Shown here piece by piece: positions 10,514 through 23,106 of a stretch of DNA of 64,000 bases (position 1 is the stretch's first letter; each line of letters begins with the position of its first letter). Origin of the DNA: Channallabes apus (taxonomy: Eukaryota; Chordata; Actinopteri; Siluriformes; Clariidae); contig CM060106.1 in assembly GCA_030522415.1 (NCBI GenBank), positions 30,169,485 through 30,233,484 on the forward strand, written 5' to 3'. Both the position numbers and the translations under genes were made by a program. The notes beneath the pieces are model-generated. The model had not been told where the DNA came from, did not search any database, and saw only the letters and a list, made by a program, of their open reading frames with translations.

Positions 10514-10790
10514 TGTTATGGTTTTTCACCGCTAGCAGGGATCTTGGAGGACAAGTTGGTTTTGGGTCTCCCCAATGCAAATGGCTAGGAAGTCTTTTTT
10601 ATTTAACACACCCAGCACACTCACACACAGAATGCAACCCAAGAACAAGCCACATACACACACATATACATTCACATACTCAACTTGGCCGAAGCTATAA
10701 ACCAGAACAACCGTCCCACTCATGGTGAACACACAAGAGCTACTCCCGCAAAGCATGATGGTCGTCAGCCATCGCCCCGCCCACTCCACA
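10514..10790 (-). repeat. 3' LTR of the minus-strand Ty3/gypsy relic
   Basis: On the minus strand this lies just past the integrase C-terminus. It holds an AATAAAAAAG poly(A) signal (complement of about 10,593-10,603) and ends ...AACCATAACA at 10,514, the expected CA terminus. No matching 5' LTR was found, so the outer limit is approximate. Confidence 0.45.
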
Positions 10791-12420
10791 ATATACTACT
10801 CAATGATTGAGTGGCATTGCTAGTTTCACATACTGTGGCTGTGAGTGATGGATTACTGAAAGCAGGAGAGTTCACCCAATCCATGACTGTGTGAACTGGA
10901 AGATGGAGGCTGCCTAATATGCAGTGCCACTTGGTCAAACACATGTCTCTAGTTGCTATACACAATTGATGTCCAGGCTGATATTCTTTATTGGGGCTCC
11001 AATGTTGATTCGTAAAACTCTTACTTATTTGTGAGCTGAAGAGGCTGGTGTGCAGGTGCTGCACGTGTTCAGAACTAATCATAGACTGCAAGGGCATCCG
11101 TGGGTTTGGCATTCCATGAGAAGAATGTGTGATTGTATCCCAAGACTTAAACAAGGTTTTTGAGTATTGCAGTGAATTTTGTGTATATTTAGTTCAAGGA
11201 AGAAACTGTGCCCAATCGTCTATGCTTTCTGGTCTAAAGGTCCAAAGAGACCTTCCTGCCTCTTGGTCGGCATGATATTATATGCTGAAATGAGGCTGAC
11301 TGAAACTCCCTGTTTATTAATGAGCCCCTCTAGATTAATGACATGAACTGCAACCCTTTATCACTTACGTATGTTATCTTCCTGTAATTATTGTTACACA
11401 TGTCAGAGGCATCAGCGGTCTGGAAACCTGTAGGCCAACTAGACAGTTGCGAATGAACTGTAAAAACAAAATTGTCATTGATGGAATTATTGCCTTGGGT
11501 GGGTGGTATAGTAGATTGGTATTAAAATAAAATCAGTAGGTGTGACCAAGTCCTTAGAGGTCTGGATCAAGCTACTAGCTTACCAGCAGATGGAGTCCAG
11601 AGGCCCTTGACCTGAGTGCAAACTGTGCAATACATGATTTAGCAGTAGACATCTCCTCACATGTTAGGCCACCAATACTTTCACTGGTGTTGCTAAAGGG
11701 TTCTGTGGATGCAGTAGTGTCTTTGATGTATTTGTATTCTTCAAATCTGTGTTAGTTCCTTGATGACACATTTGGCAGCCAGCTTCCCCACAAAGGGTCT
11801 GGCTCCATTACTTTAAAGGGATGTGAGAGAAGCCGAAATAATGCTAAAGTTTCTGATGAAACAGTGGTGAAAATTTATGAAATCTGCTGCAGTTCTTTTT
11901 AAGATAGATGCAGTTGACCAATTCATCACTGCTGATATTTTGCTCTTTGGTTGATCCTTTCCCCTCAGAACCAATTATATAAATGAATGCCACCTGTTTG
12001 ACATGTAATTTGCACTTTTCATATTTCACATAAAGCTGTTCTGGGAGATGCAATAGCACTTTCTTCAACATGGTTGATATGAGTGGGTTGGTGATCATCG
12101 GAGCAAATAAAGATGATGTCAATATATGCAATGACATACAGTAGCTCCCCAGCCATTAACAAAACATTCAACTGCAGGAGTCAAAGAAGGCCCACACAGC
12201 ATTACCCAGTATGGTGCTAAACACTGTCTTTAACTTATCACCTTCACAAAAACCACACTAGATTGTACACACTGTGCAAACCAAGCTTGGTGAATATACC
12301 CACATTCTATACCTGTTCAGCCATGATTAATGGAAAGGGGTATCACTTATGGTACCTCACTATAACTTTATTTAGCCCATGATAAATCTATATAGGGTCA
12401 AAAATCTCCCACCTTTTTTT
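10765..12420 (-). pseudogene. Ty3/gypsy pol relic (RT to integrase C-terminus)
   Basis: Several stop-broken minus-strand frames follow the pol order. Around 12,250-12,100 lies the RT region 'EGDKLKTVF', then YIDIIFICSDD (the YIDD catalytic box with its second D changed), then HINH. From 12,137 to 11,844 comes 'LPEQLYVKYEKCKLHVKQVAF', matching the family's '.NQLYVKAEKCEFH...FLG'. RNase H-like debris follows. The integrase C-terminal chromodomain-proximal segment lies at 11,000-10,850 ('YQPGHQLCIATRDMCL', family 'YQPGQ.VWLATRDI.L'). Many stops and frameshifts show it is long dead. Confidence 0.65.
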
Positions 12421-13059
12421 TTTTAAACAACAATGTTACATACAGTATATTTAAATTTTACTGTGACATACTGTCTTGGGGGCGTGCATCCCCATGTGAT
12501 GCTAGACAACAGGCTTTGCTCTTGCTGAATATACTGTATCTTTATAGGCTTACACCGAAGGGGCACACTGATTGGCTCAGTGGGCTTTGGGCTTTCTATG
12601 GTCAGGTACCCATCACATTTTAGTCTATAACAAGCTAACAGGATGACTACTATGAGTACAAGGGGACTGCTCAGTATATTACCTGATGATTGTTTTGAGC
12701 CTTTAAATAACATGGCTGTTAGGGATGTATGATGACAGTCAGTGATTGGGTGAGCTGTAAGATGAAGTCTGCCACAACTATGTCAGACTATACATGTATG
12801 TTTGTATGTCACATGGAATTCTGCATGGTGTAGTTAAAAAAACATGGTTTCTGATAAAGATCTAACACCTCCAATGGATTGTCTGTGCAATCCTGTCAAA
12901 CCCAATAAATCATAATTAGGCAAGAAGTTCTGTGACATCTGAAATTTAAATAAAATTAATTTAAAAATTAATTATTTATCATTTTTACTGTGTGACCAGT
13001 GGCACCTGATTTAACAGGGTTGAGTGGCTCCAGAGCTCATCCCATTTGTAAAACAAATC
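12421..13059. other. No gene; degraded upstream part of the gypsy relic possible
   Basis: Lies upstream of the recognisable RT in the minus-strand sense. I could not match it to protease or Gag, and no LTR resembling 10,514-10,790 is visible. Confidence 0.5.
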
Positions 13060-14170
13060 ATAAATGCATGTGATAAATGCGATTAGATAAATGGAATCTA
13101 ATCTATTCTGTACATCCTCCTTCAGATGCCTCAAAACCTGGCAGTAGATTACACTATTTATGGTCTTACCCTGGGGACGAATTCTCGAGGCAAGATGCTG
13201 TAAATGTTAAAAAAGACAATAAGCATGCTCTTGGCCAACCTGTAGACCTGCCTCTGCTTTTTTGGTCATGGAGATTATTAGCTATTTCATTGAGAAGATT
13301 GTTGCTTCATCTCAGGGTCGTACCCATACACCTCATATTTTCATTCATTCATTAATTTTCTATACCGCTTAATCCTGTGTTCAGGGTCGCGGGGGACCTG
13401 GAGCCTATCCCAGGAGACTTCGGGCACTAGGCGGGGTACACCCTGGACAGGGTGCCAATCCATCGCAGGGCACACACACATACACACACTCACACACCCA
13501 ATCCACAATTTAGGAACGCCAATTAGCCTAACCTGCATATCTTTTGACTGTGGGAGGAAACCGGAGTACCCGGAGGAAACCCACCAAGCGCGGGGAGAAC
13601 ATGCAAACTCCATGCACACAGAGACGGGAATCGAGCCTGGCCGGGGAATCGAACCCAGACCCTGGAGGTGCAAGGCGACAGTGCTAACCACTACACCACC
13701 GTGCCGCCCACCTCATATTTGTCACCAGTAATGATCCTAGACATGAAGGTCGGGTCATCCACGACATGCTGACAGAGTTCTTGATGTGATGTTCCTTCTG
13801 CTCATGTGTCAGTAGCCTGAGGACCCACTTGGCAGCAACATGGGAGATGTTCAAATCACATGTGAGGATTGCCTGGACTATTCTGTATGAGACACAGACA
13901 AAGGCAGCATTGCTATGGATTGTTCTCAGACAATGATCATGCTCCAGTTGCCAAATAGTTTTTTTGGGGGTTAAGCTCCTTAAAGGTCATACTGTTATCT
14001 TGCAGTGATGTTTGTTCGCTCTTGAAGTGTGCCTGTCACTTTAAACACCTCAAACTACTTATTGCAGCATCCCCATAAACTTGCCGAATGATGTCTCTGT
14101 GGCAGATTTGTCCAGTTTCACACATAATTTCATGTTTGCTCATTGCTCTGAGGTTCATCATTTTACAATA
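13060..14170 (-). pseudogene. Mariner-type transposase relic, split by a SINE
   Basis: The minus strand from 14,160 to 13,721 holds the N-terminal half: 'MCETGQICHRDIIRQVYGDA', degraded helix-turn-helix, then 'LNISHVAAKWVLRLLTHEQK', and ITGDK (the first catalytic D, family 'ITGDETW'). The reading resumes on the other side of the SINE at 13,340 with VYGYDPEMKQQSSQW and later 'EFVPQGKTI' (13,200-13,140; family 'EFVPPGQTVN') and the 'YC.VLRHLKEDV' block near 13,100. In-frame stops occur in both halves. The two halves are continuous once the SINE and one copy of its target duplication are left out. A mariner (SETMAR-type DD34D) transposase is the best fit. Confidence 0.75.
13341..13708 (-). mobile_element. 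tRNA-headed fish SINE inserted in the mariner relic
   Basis: Same family as the copy at 9,994, in reverse orientation: the (TTCA)n tail is at 13,341 and the head (complement of ...CACCACCGTGCCGCC) ends at 13,708. It is flanked by a perfect 12-bp target duplication, CACCTCATATTT, at 13,329-13,340 and 13,709-13,720, the mark of target-primed reverse transcription. It is well preserved, so younger than its mariner host. Confidence 0.95.
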
Positions 14171-14503
14171 TTTTTATTATAGCTAGGTGATTCTGATGAG
14201 GACACAAAAGGTATTTTATGGTGATATTAACCTGACTATAACAGAACAACATAATGTTGAGCTTGAGAGCTTGTATTCTAGCCAAAGTTTAACTGAACAT
14301 GACACAGAAACCAGTAATCACCCTAATTACGTAAATAACCAAGCATTTCATTAGTTGGTACAATTATTCTTTTTTGCTGTTAAATAGGAATGATATTACT
14401 AAGAACTTAATTCCTTTAATAAAACCACAAACATCAAGGCTCAGAAACTTACTACTAAACTGAGTAATGGGTAAAAGGCATATTAATGTTGGTCTCATTC
14501 ACT

Positions 14504-14822
14504 CACCATCTATACCACTTTATTGTGTATACAGGGCCACGGGGATGCCTGGAGCCTATCTAAGGAGACTTACAGTAGGGCATGATGGGACGGTGGATGG
14601 GGTGCCAATTAATCGATGAGCACACACATACAGACACTATGGCAATTTATAAATGCCAATTAGTCTATTCTGCATGCTTTTGAACTGTGAGAAGAAACAC
14701 TAGGAAACCTACCAAGCACGGGGAAAACAGGCAAACTCCACCTGCAAATGCAGACCCAAAGCGGGAATCGAACCCAGACTTGCAAGGCGACTGTGCTAAC
14801 CACTAACCCACCGTGCCGCCTC
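14504..14822 (-). mobile_element. Degenerate tRNA-headed fish SINE
   Basis: Reverse orientation, from CACTCACCATCTATACC (tail end) to CCACCGTGCCGCC (head). Several internal deletions make it an older copy than the one at 13,341. Confidence 0.8.
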
Positions 14823-16693
14823 TATGTTTATTTTCTTGCTCAGAATATTAGTAAATGTGAAGTGCAGTGATCATTCTTTTTTATTGGGTATTCACTGACA
14901 ATTTTTCCTGTTAGTTTTGGCGGTAACACAGTAGGTAGTGTAAATCTCTCAATGCTCTCAACAGTTATAAATCACATCACAAAGGTGCCTCCTTTATATA
15001 AGTGGCTTCCATTGTAAGTCTTGGCTGTTAATAATGGGCAGTGTAGCTTGAGGATTTCATTCAAACAAAGCAGGAGTCACAATCTGGTAGTAGCACAGTT
15101 AATTAATTAAACATTTGAAATGAGAACAAGCAGCCCTTTATTTATGATGTTGGACATCCATGATGCTGGGCTTCTAGCAGTTGTTATATATTAGTAATGA
15201 TATTAATTATCTCAGTTTAAATGTGTGTATATCATCATTTAAATGTTCCTGTGGTAGGCTTTGCTGCAATCTAAACCAAATTAAATAAATGATTACTAAA
15301 TTTATTAAAACATTTTTCAATTTATTAAAACAATTAATAAATTGGTTATTAAACTCTTGAAAGTTCAGGCTGTGATGCTACTTCATCTTAATTATTATTG
15401 TTATATTATTATTTGTTTTCCTGTGACTTTTTTTTTCTCAAAGCTTCTCAAATTACTTTTAAGCAAAATATGAAAGGAGTCTAAGTCAAACTAGGACTTA
15501 TGATGAAATTTCTCATGAATGAAGTAATGAAACTGATTTGAAAACATCACTTGCACATTATAGGACCTTAGCTTGAAGTTATTGCCACATCCCCTGTACA
15601 GTCCGGGCCCAAGCCATTTCCGCATGGGCCATTAAAGGAGTTCCTGTATATTTCAAATGTAAAGCAGGTGGTTTGATTACGGATCTGGCTTTCTACCTTG
15701 ATGGTATCCAAGCTCTAGTAAAATGCACGGAAAAGTATATTAGTGTAGCAGGGGATAATACAGAGAAATAACTGTGTTCTATTATTCTGCAAAATAAAAA
15801 GTCCTGGTTTAACTCGAACACCCCATGTAATTTCTCTTGCTTTCTCTTCCAAATGTTATGGGTTGAAAATATGCTGTATAAATGAAAAGCCTCTGATGCC
15901 ATGTCATGTCTCATCCACAGTGGTACATGTTTTCATGGTATAATCTCCCACTGATTGTACCACCATCTGCAAATGTTTCAAGCTTAATTCTCTGCACGTG
16001 TCAAAAAATACAGCTTTCATTAGTAGCCCTATATGGGTCCTTCACAGTATATTAGGAAGATAAACATGTATAGTTATATATGTTCAGGTTTCTGAACTTT
16101 TATGAAAGATCTTGTTATTTGTTATGGGAAAAAAGTTAATTTTTATAAAACAAGCACATAGAATGTCACTTTGTCATTAGGGCAAATTGGTTAGATCAGC
16201 GTAGCGGGGGTGGAGAGTAATAAGCTTTCTAAAAATGCCAAATTGTTCTGTTGATCATCTATCTAAACAGCTGCTAAAAGCACCCTGCCAGCATACTAAT
16301 TTGATTTAGCATTCTGGTCATTAACTACAAGCAGTCATGTTAAAATTCAAAACAATATCAATACCAGGTAAATATAATTGTGTTTGGTTCCATAATTGTT
16401 CCACCATCTCTCATCTACAAATTTAATGAATATAGGATCCCCCTGTTCTGCTGTGGTGTTGAAGACACATTCGGTTTATAATAAAATTTTAAGTCATCCA
16501 GTATAGTTGTCTGAAGACAGAGGCACCCAAATTGAGGGCAAGCTACAGTAGGGATGTATTATGAATGAGTTTGCAAGAGAAATTCACAAACTCCTCTTTT
16601 GTTTCTCTTTTATTGACTCTACAAATTAACATTAGAAATAAAACAAGTTGCATTTTGTAAGCTATTACATTCATTGAAATGTTACTAGGAGAA
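14823..16693. other. No gene seen
   Basis: AT-rich unassigned sequence, without open frames of coding character or clear transposon ends. Confidence 0.55.
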
Positions 16694-17134
16694 GCTGTGG
16701 AAGATAACTAAGTACATTTACTTCATAACTTGAGTAGTTTTATTAGATGCTTCTAACGTTTACTCCTCCACTTCCTACAAGTTTCTATACTTTCTACTTC
16801 TAACCACAGTGGTGTATAGTATATAAAGCAGCTGTGTTGACAGTTATGCATACTTGTGTTATTTGTCCTTTCTCTGTGAAATGTATGTGCTTGAATTCAG
16901 AAGATGGTTGCAGACTGTGATGAAATAGTACATCCACAGTCGGGAGAAAGTTTGTTACTATGACAACTAAGGCTACTGTGAGCTACTGTAATACAAGTTC
17001 AGTATATTTAAAACTTAAGTACATTTAAAGATGATTAATTCTGAACTTTTACTCAAGTACCACTGTAAATTGATGACTTCTACTTTTACTTGAGTAGTAC
17101 TTTTACTCAAGTACAGGATTTGTGTACTTTGCCC
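16694..17134. mobile_element. hAT-like nonautonomous element
   Basis: The left side reads GTGGAAGATAACTAAGTACA and the right side has 'ACTCAAGTACAGGATTTGTG' then TACTTTGCCC. These are the 'AAGTAACTAAGTACATTTACTCAAGTA'-type subterminal arrays known from fish hAT MITEs. The exact ends and the 8-bp target duplication could not be fixed. No coding sequence. Confidence 0.5.
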
Positions 17135-18319
17135 TGTATGGGAGTCAAAAATAAAAGAACCCCCAGTCCTGGTTTGACCTGAACTTACAGTATATACTGT
17201 ATACATACAAGTAGCATTCAAGTCAACCAAAAACTATGTGTTCCTTAATTTTTTTTGAGCAGTAAAATTTATGTTAAAGTAGTTAGATACAGTAGATGCA
17301 ATTTATGGCAATCATGATAATGGCAAGTGACAAAGAAAAAAAGAGACAGTGTTTGTTAGTGTGTTTAGCATTGCTGATCATGGACAGGAAGGTTTTGTCT
17401 CTCACAAGATATCTAGTAGTTTTATTTTTTTAAATTCTTTCAGGTATACATAAATTAAGTAGGCATGTGTGTGAACAAAGCCAATTGGATGGCAGCTGCT
17501 TCTGTGAAAACACAAAATCATTCATCAAGTAAAGGCTGCTCTGCTTCACACCAGGCCATATCACAACATCATTGCAGCTAAACAGTTGGTCATACAGTAA
17601 GTACACATTTTACACGTACAGTACAATTGTAACATAATTGGACATCATCCTGGGGATTTCAAAAAGCACAAGTTTAATGACGTAAATGGCAGGGTGATAT
17701 AGTCAAGTTTGGTCTCTGAAGTGGGCGGAGACTCGTGGGGAATCAGTGTAACGAGTGCTTGTCTTTACCCGTGTGTGATTTCTGCAGCCTATTTATCTTC
17801 AGTCTGTTTTTCAGGAAGGTAGGAGATAGAGCCTTGCAGAGTACAAAAAGACCTAGTCCAAATAACTGATTAGCTGTGTGTTTAGATTCAATTTATCCAT
17901 GTTAGAGAAGCAGGATTGACGTGTTTACATAAAGAAAACAATTATAATCTTAGACATTTTGCTCTCTTCAAATCATTCCCATCTCATCATCCAGGCATCT
18001 CACACTGGTAAATTCAACAATGCAATAGTTGTCCCAGGTTAATTGAGTTCATCCTATATACAATGAATGACAATTTCTAAGAACAAGAACAGGGACAGTT
18101 TTAAGCACAGTTGAAACTGACACATACAGAGATCATTTCTTTTTAAGTATTGATGCCTTTTTTAAGTGAAACTGGTGCACATAACAGCTGGGGTTGCTGC
18201 TAAAAGGAAGGATGGAAAAAAATTATGTACAGTAGTTACTGTCATTTATTGAGACTAGGAACACAAGTGACTTTAATAAAGAAAACAGTGAATAAACCAA
18301 ACCTCTTAAAGGCGATCTG
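17135..18319. other. No gene seen
   Basis: Unassigned AT-rich sequence. A locally GC-richer patch at 17,700-17,780 contains no recognisable feature. Confidence 0.5.
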
Positions 18320-19830
18320 CACTGTAAAAAATCTTATGTGCTATCTACTTAAAATAAATATGGTAACAAAATTGCACGTAATATTTTTAAGCAGTTTTTA
18401 AGTCTTGATTTTTTTTAGTGGAATTTACTTGAATAAATCATGTAAAAAAATCCTAAATTATTTAGCCAGACGCATATTATTCTTAAGTATTTACTGCATG
18501 ATTTTATCCCCTAGCAGAATCTACTTAAATAAATCATGTAAAATATCCTATTTAGCCAGATACATGATGATTTTAACATTATTAGTGGAATAATCTTTTT
18601 TAGTTTAAGCATATAACAAAAGGTACTCATATGTATTAAGGAAAATTACTTAATAATATAAAAAACATTTTATAATGAAATGAATACATAATGCATTTGT
18701 GTTAAACATGCTTTTATTTCACGTTTCACTGGTATTAAAATATTAAACACTGTGTAAAATAGTGTATATAACATTTACAGCAGATTTAAGACCTGTAAAA
18801 CAATTTGTAAAACAGTTTGTAACTGACAATTTCTATTGAAATCAACATTGAAATCAACTGTTTAGCATTATATGCTAGCATCTTTTCTTGTGGGTATAGT
18901 CACATTCTGTACTAAAACCTGAGAGAACTTGTACAGTAAACCATTTCTAGGTTCATATCTTTGTAACATTACCCTATTTACATGTACATTTAGGCATTTG
19001 GCAGACGGTCTTATCCAGAGCGACTTAATAAAACCCTATTTCCCCTATGCGGTTTGACTCAGATGCGGTGTCAGGCACCGTGAGTCAGCGCGATTGCCCG
19101 CCGACGTTCCGCTGGCGCTCCACGAAGTTCTGTAAGGTCCGGAAGCTTTCGCGAAGACCGGCGCGGAAAGATGGAAACGTACTCACAGCGCCAAAACCTC
19201 GCAGTGAATCATAATGAACCGTACTTACAGCCACCGCGAGAAACCGCATACTGTAGGTGCACTCCCCAAAACCTGTTCCAGTCAACTGTGGAGACACAAC
19301 AACAAACTCAAGTCTGCTACTGGCGGACAGGATGCTTCCAGAAACGTTCACAATGTTTAATTTATTTCATTTATATTGCTGACACTAGTACAACAAAGGA
19401 GCTTATTTAAGAAATCAAAATAAAGTATAAAAATTAGTAAGGGGCTTAACTTACTTCTTAACATTTTACACTGTTCGTCTGTTCCTTCAAAATGGCGCCT
19501 GATCACTGCTGTTGTTGTTGAGATTGAAATGAAGGTGACTTACAGTAATAAAACCCGGATAATTGAGACAATTCTCTTAAAATAAATATGAAGCCTTTTT
19601 TCCTCAAATTTTTTGACTAAACGGTTCCTCAAATTAAGCCTAAAAGTTGCACTAATTTCCTTAAAAAAATAGGTAAAATTTATTTCTTAATTTTATTAGT
19701 GAAATGTTCTCAATATATTATAAAAAACACAGAAAACCATTTTTTAAAATGAAATATGCACATTATTTTTAATTATTACATCAATTTTTTTAATGAAAAT
19801 TACAAGCCTCATGATTCATTTTTTACAGTG
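18320..19830. mobile_element. CACTG-ended nonautonomous DNA transposon
   Basis: The left end CACTGTAAAAAATCTTATG (18,320) and the right end, whose reverse complement is CACTGTAAAAAATGAATC (to 19,830), form short inverted repeats. CACT(A/G) ends are typical of CACTA/EnSpm and Chapaev elements. The only direct flank match is TG, so the superfamily is not settled. Subterminal DNA is AT-rich with repeated 'ACTTAAATAAATCATGTAAAA' motifs at 18,430 and 18,523. The centre (19,050-19,350) is CpG-rich and carries good minus-strand splice signals. No transposase is present. Confidence 0.5.
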
Positions 19831-20289
19831 TGGGAACAACATGAACTTGGCTAGAGTAGAAACCATAAGCAGAAAAGACCAGCATATAAGCATATAAATA
19901 TCTTGGTATAGATATAATGATAATCCAAACAGTGAATATACTCTCGGTTGTGTAGTGCTAATTACAACAATCCTGAATGTACTGAGGATGTGAGAGAGAA
20001 TGATAGAGTTCAGATGTTAGGAAACAGTAACCAGATGAGAGCCTACAATGTTCTGTATATTCTGGGTTGGTCAAAATTATTTTTGATCCTAGACACAGAT
20101 AATGAAAACAATTATAAGAACATCAAGCTTTATTATAGACAGAGCTCTCCATTGTGTTTAACCCTGCAAGCCAGTTCAAATTGCCCAGTTATACATAGAG
20201 TAGTACATAACTAAACATACAAACACATCTGAAGACTCACTGTATGGATCATGAATCAACTGCATCAACTTGACACAGTTTTATTATTA

Positions 20290-20321
<32 letters not shown>

Positions 20322-20961
20322 AAATCCCAACCTGAGTCAGTCATGGACTCTCTTTCTGTTTTGTGTGTGGTACTTCTTAGTGCATATGATACCTCAAGCA
20401 GATTTCTGATCACACTTTGCCTGACATCAGGAAGACCTTATCTTTGCACAGGATAATTAGCAGTTCGGTGCCTATTATAGCCAGAGTTTACAAAAGTGCA
20501 GTTTAAAGGCAGTTGATGAACATGTCTGAGCTGTGGGTCCTCATTAGCATCTGCCTGTCTCTTAGTTAACACCATGTGCGCTTTGTATTTTGGACATTTG
20601 GACAGCTGTGAAGGGGAGGTCTTTAGTTGTGCTAATCAAAAGAAAGTTATGTGAGTTGTGAGCATTTGTCTGAAAGATGAAGAAGAAGAGCAAGGAAGTG
20701 AACATTTGTGTGATTTTAATAGGGTTTGGTAGTTTGGAATTTTAACAAGGATGGGTTACATATGACTGTGCATGTTGAGTATGAGACGATGTACTATACT
20801 TTTCTTTCTTCCTTTTAATTTTTTTCCTCTATTTTCTTACCATAAGTTAATTCTGCCTGCAGTAGTAAGATAACGTTGGGTGATGAGGATACAGTATGTC
20901 TCACTATCATATGAGCCTTTGTACAGGTCCGGCAAGCCTGTTAGCTACTGCTTATAATTAC
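19831..20961. other. No gene; (TTA)n microsatellite
   Basis: Contains (TTA)n at 20,281-20,320; otherwise unassigned. Confidence 0.6.
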
Positions 20962-21330
20962 CGTCTTGGCTGGATGCACACATCAGGTGGTGTGAATGAA
21001 GACAAGCTGTAGGTTGGCACCCTATCGTGTCTTCTCCAAAACTGGATGGACACATCACAGCACGTTTGTCTCCTTTCACCTCACATGTTCCTCTCAATGT
21101 GTCACTGGCTTCAGTGATCAGTGGCAGGTTAAAGGAATACTTAGATTGCTCCACAATCAGCAGGCTCTGTGACTGTGATCCATGCTGTGGAAGTCTTTAA
21201 TAAACACATCTTGGGTCCATAATTTCCCTGCTCCCTGCTGTTTCTGGGTCTTTGTGTGGTTGATGAATCCCTTTGGTGTAACTGAGGCGGAGCAGCTCAT
21301 CTCCCACTGTGATTGAAACATCAGTTTAAA
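20962..21330 (-). other. Exon-like coding remnant, unidentified
   Basis: Minus strand. A plausible acceptor (TATTAAAGACTTCCACAG) ends just above 21,184. From there to a GTAATT donor below 20,962 lies a 223-nt open segment reading ...SLLIVEQSKYSFNLPLITEA and on through cysteine-rich 'CEVKGDKRAVMCPSSFGED' and 'CQPTACLHSHHLMCASS'. Upstream (21,330-21,155) a different frame is open, with 'WEMSCSASVTPKGFINHTKT' and 'LWTQDVFIKDFHSMDHSH', and hits a stop at the overlap. Either the segment is a decayed gene with a frameshift near 21,160, or one frame is chance. The composition looks coding but I recognise no family. Confidence 0.3.
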
Positions 21331-21539
21331 TTGAAACCCATGTTCTGCAAGTTATTTTAATCTGGTAGTGTGCATTCTTTCCATGCAGAAACATTTGATT
21401 GTGTGCTATTTTGATTAAATAGCAAGACTGTTTGTCAAAGTTTTAGCGAGGATTAAACTTGTTTGTTTGTTTGTTTTTTGTATTTTACTTATCCTTATTT
21501 TTAATTATCATTATGTTTTCTCTCCTGCCTTCTGGTTGT

Positions 21540-22353
21540 TTTCTCTCCTGCTTTCTGGTCGGCGCTTCAGGTGTCCCAGGTCAAGAACCAGCATACTGAG
21601 GAACAGCTTCTTTCCCAGAGCTGTCTCCTTATTGAACTCTGCCCCCCACTGACACCTGCCCACCGCTCACTCACCCCTATACTCTTCCCATTACACTATT
21701 TACACTTTACACTATTTAATATGGACTGCACTACAATGTACATACCTGTTTGAAAATACAAATATCCATGCACAATACATTTATAAACTTCTGATTGAGT
21801 ATATATTTGCACGTGTCTACTTGTAAATTCCTGTACATTATGGTCATATCTACCTGTACAGTACATGTCTACTTGTAAATTCCTGTCTATAGTAAATAGC
21901 AACCTGTACATTATGCTCATATCTATTTGCAAATTCCCAACTACAGTTAACAGCAACTTGTATATATTGTTCATCCACTGTAAACTTATAATTATAGTTA
22001 CTTACAATCTGTATACTATGCTCACATAATATCCTATACAGTACATTATGTTCATATCTATTTGCAAATTCCTGACTACAGTTATAGCAACTTGTATATA
22101 TTGTTCATCCACTGTAAATTTATAAGTATAGTTACTAGCAATCTGTATATTATGCTCACATAATGTATTTCTGTAATAGTTACCCATAGCTTCTCCCTGC
22201 ACATATCCCTTTTAAGTGTACTTAGAACTTATACCTTTATCCTGCACTTTCTGCTAATTGCACTTCTGGTTAGACCTAAACTGCATTTCGTTGCCTTGTA
22301 CTTGTACATGTCTAATGCCAATAAAGTTTAATCTAATCTAATCTAATCTAATC
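21540..22353 (+). mobile_element. 5'-truncated jockey-group (Rex1/CR1-like) LINE, 3' end
   Basis: It starts inside the last RT codons: LLSGRRFRCPRSRTSILRN then SFFPRAVSLLNS, the conserved C-terminus of this fish LINE group. A long AT-rich 3' UTR follows, with a poly(A)-like AATAAA at 22,320-22,325 and a (TCTAA)n tail at 22,329-22,353. The UTR holds an internal tandem duplication of about 133 bp (21,914-22,036 and 22,047-22,167). Nothing of the endonuclease or the RT core remains. Confidence 0.8.
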
Positions 22354-22862
22354 ATCCTTTTTGGGGCTTTGGGGAATGGATCACATGACATTAGTTTTCA
22401 TTTTGTTGAAAATTTGTGAATAGTCTCATTTAACATACAACTGATCTGCACATTTAAGTTAAAGTACAAGTGAGAAAAAAATTCTCTCACTGAAACAATG
22501 GAAAGTGGTTTGCAAGATTTACACTTCTTACAGTATTGCACAATAGAAAGCTAGTAGAAGTAAAGCATTAGGCAGGATCAGAGGGTGAGGAGGGGCTATA
22601 GTCAGTGTCATGACTTATTTCACTGTGGTCCAAAACCAAGTCTAAAACACAACACACAATATATTCTTATCATAAAAACAATAATTACACAACTTAAACT
22701 ATGTGTACATTACTACCCTGAAGTGACACAATGCCAATTTATTTTTACTGTAGTATGACAACAGATAAATCTTTTTTTTTTAAAATGTCGTCTGATGTTT
22801 TTCAGATTGCATCTGAGTCGATTTATTTCAGCACCACGGCCAGCTCCACTGTTCATTTAAGA
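22354..22862. other. No gene seen
   Basis: Unassigned sequence up to the hAT target duplication at 22,855-22,862. Confidence 0.6.
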
Positions 22863-23106
22863 CAGTGGTTCTCAAACTTTTTCTGTCATTCCCCACTTAA
22901 GGGGGTGAGCGAATTTTCAAGCCCCACCTGTCAACAAAATAATAACGAAGTCGGCCAAGTTTACTGTTTATTGAAATATCAATTCCTAAACCAATACGAT
23001 CAAACACCACCAAGTTAAAAAAAAAAAGATAAAATACCCGTGCAATTGTTACAAGGCTTAGGTTGTCACTTATCTTTGCATAATTGACCCCATGTTTATT
23101 AGCTGC

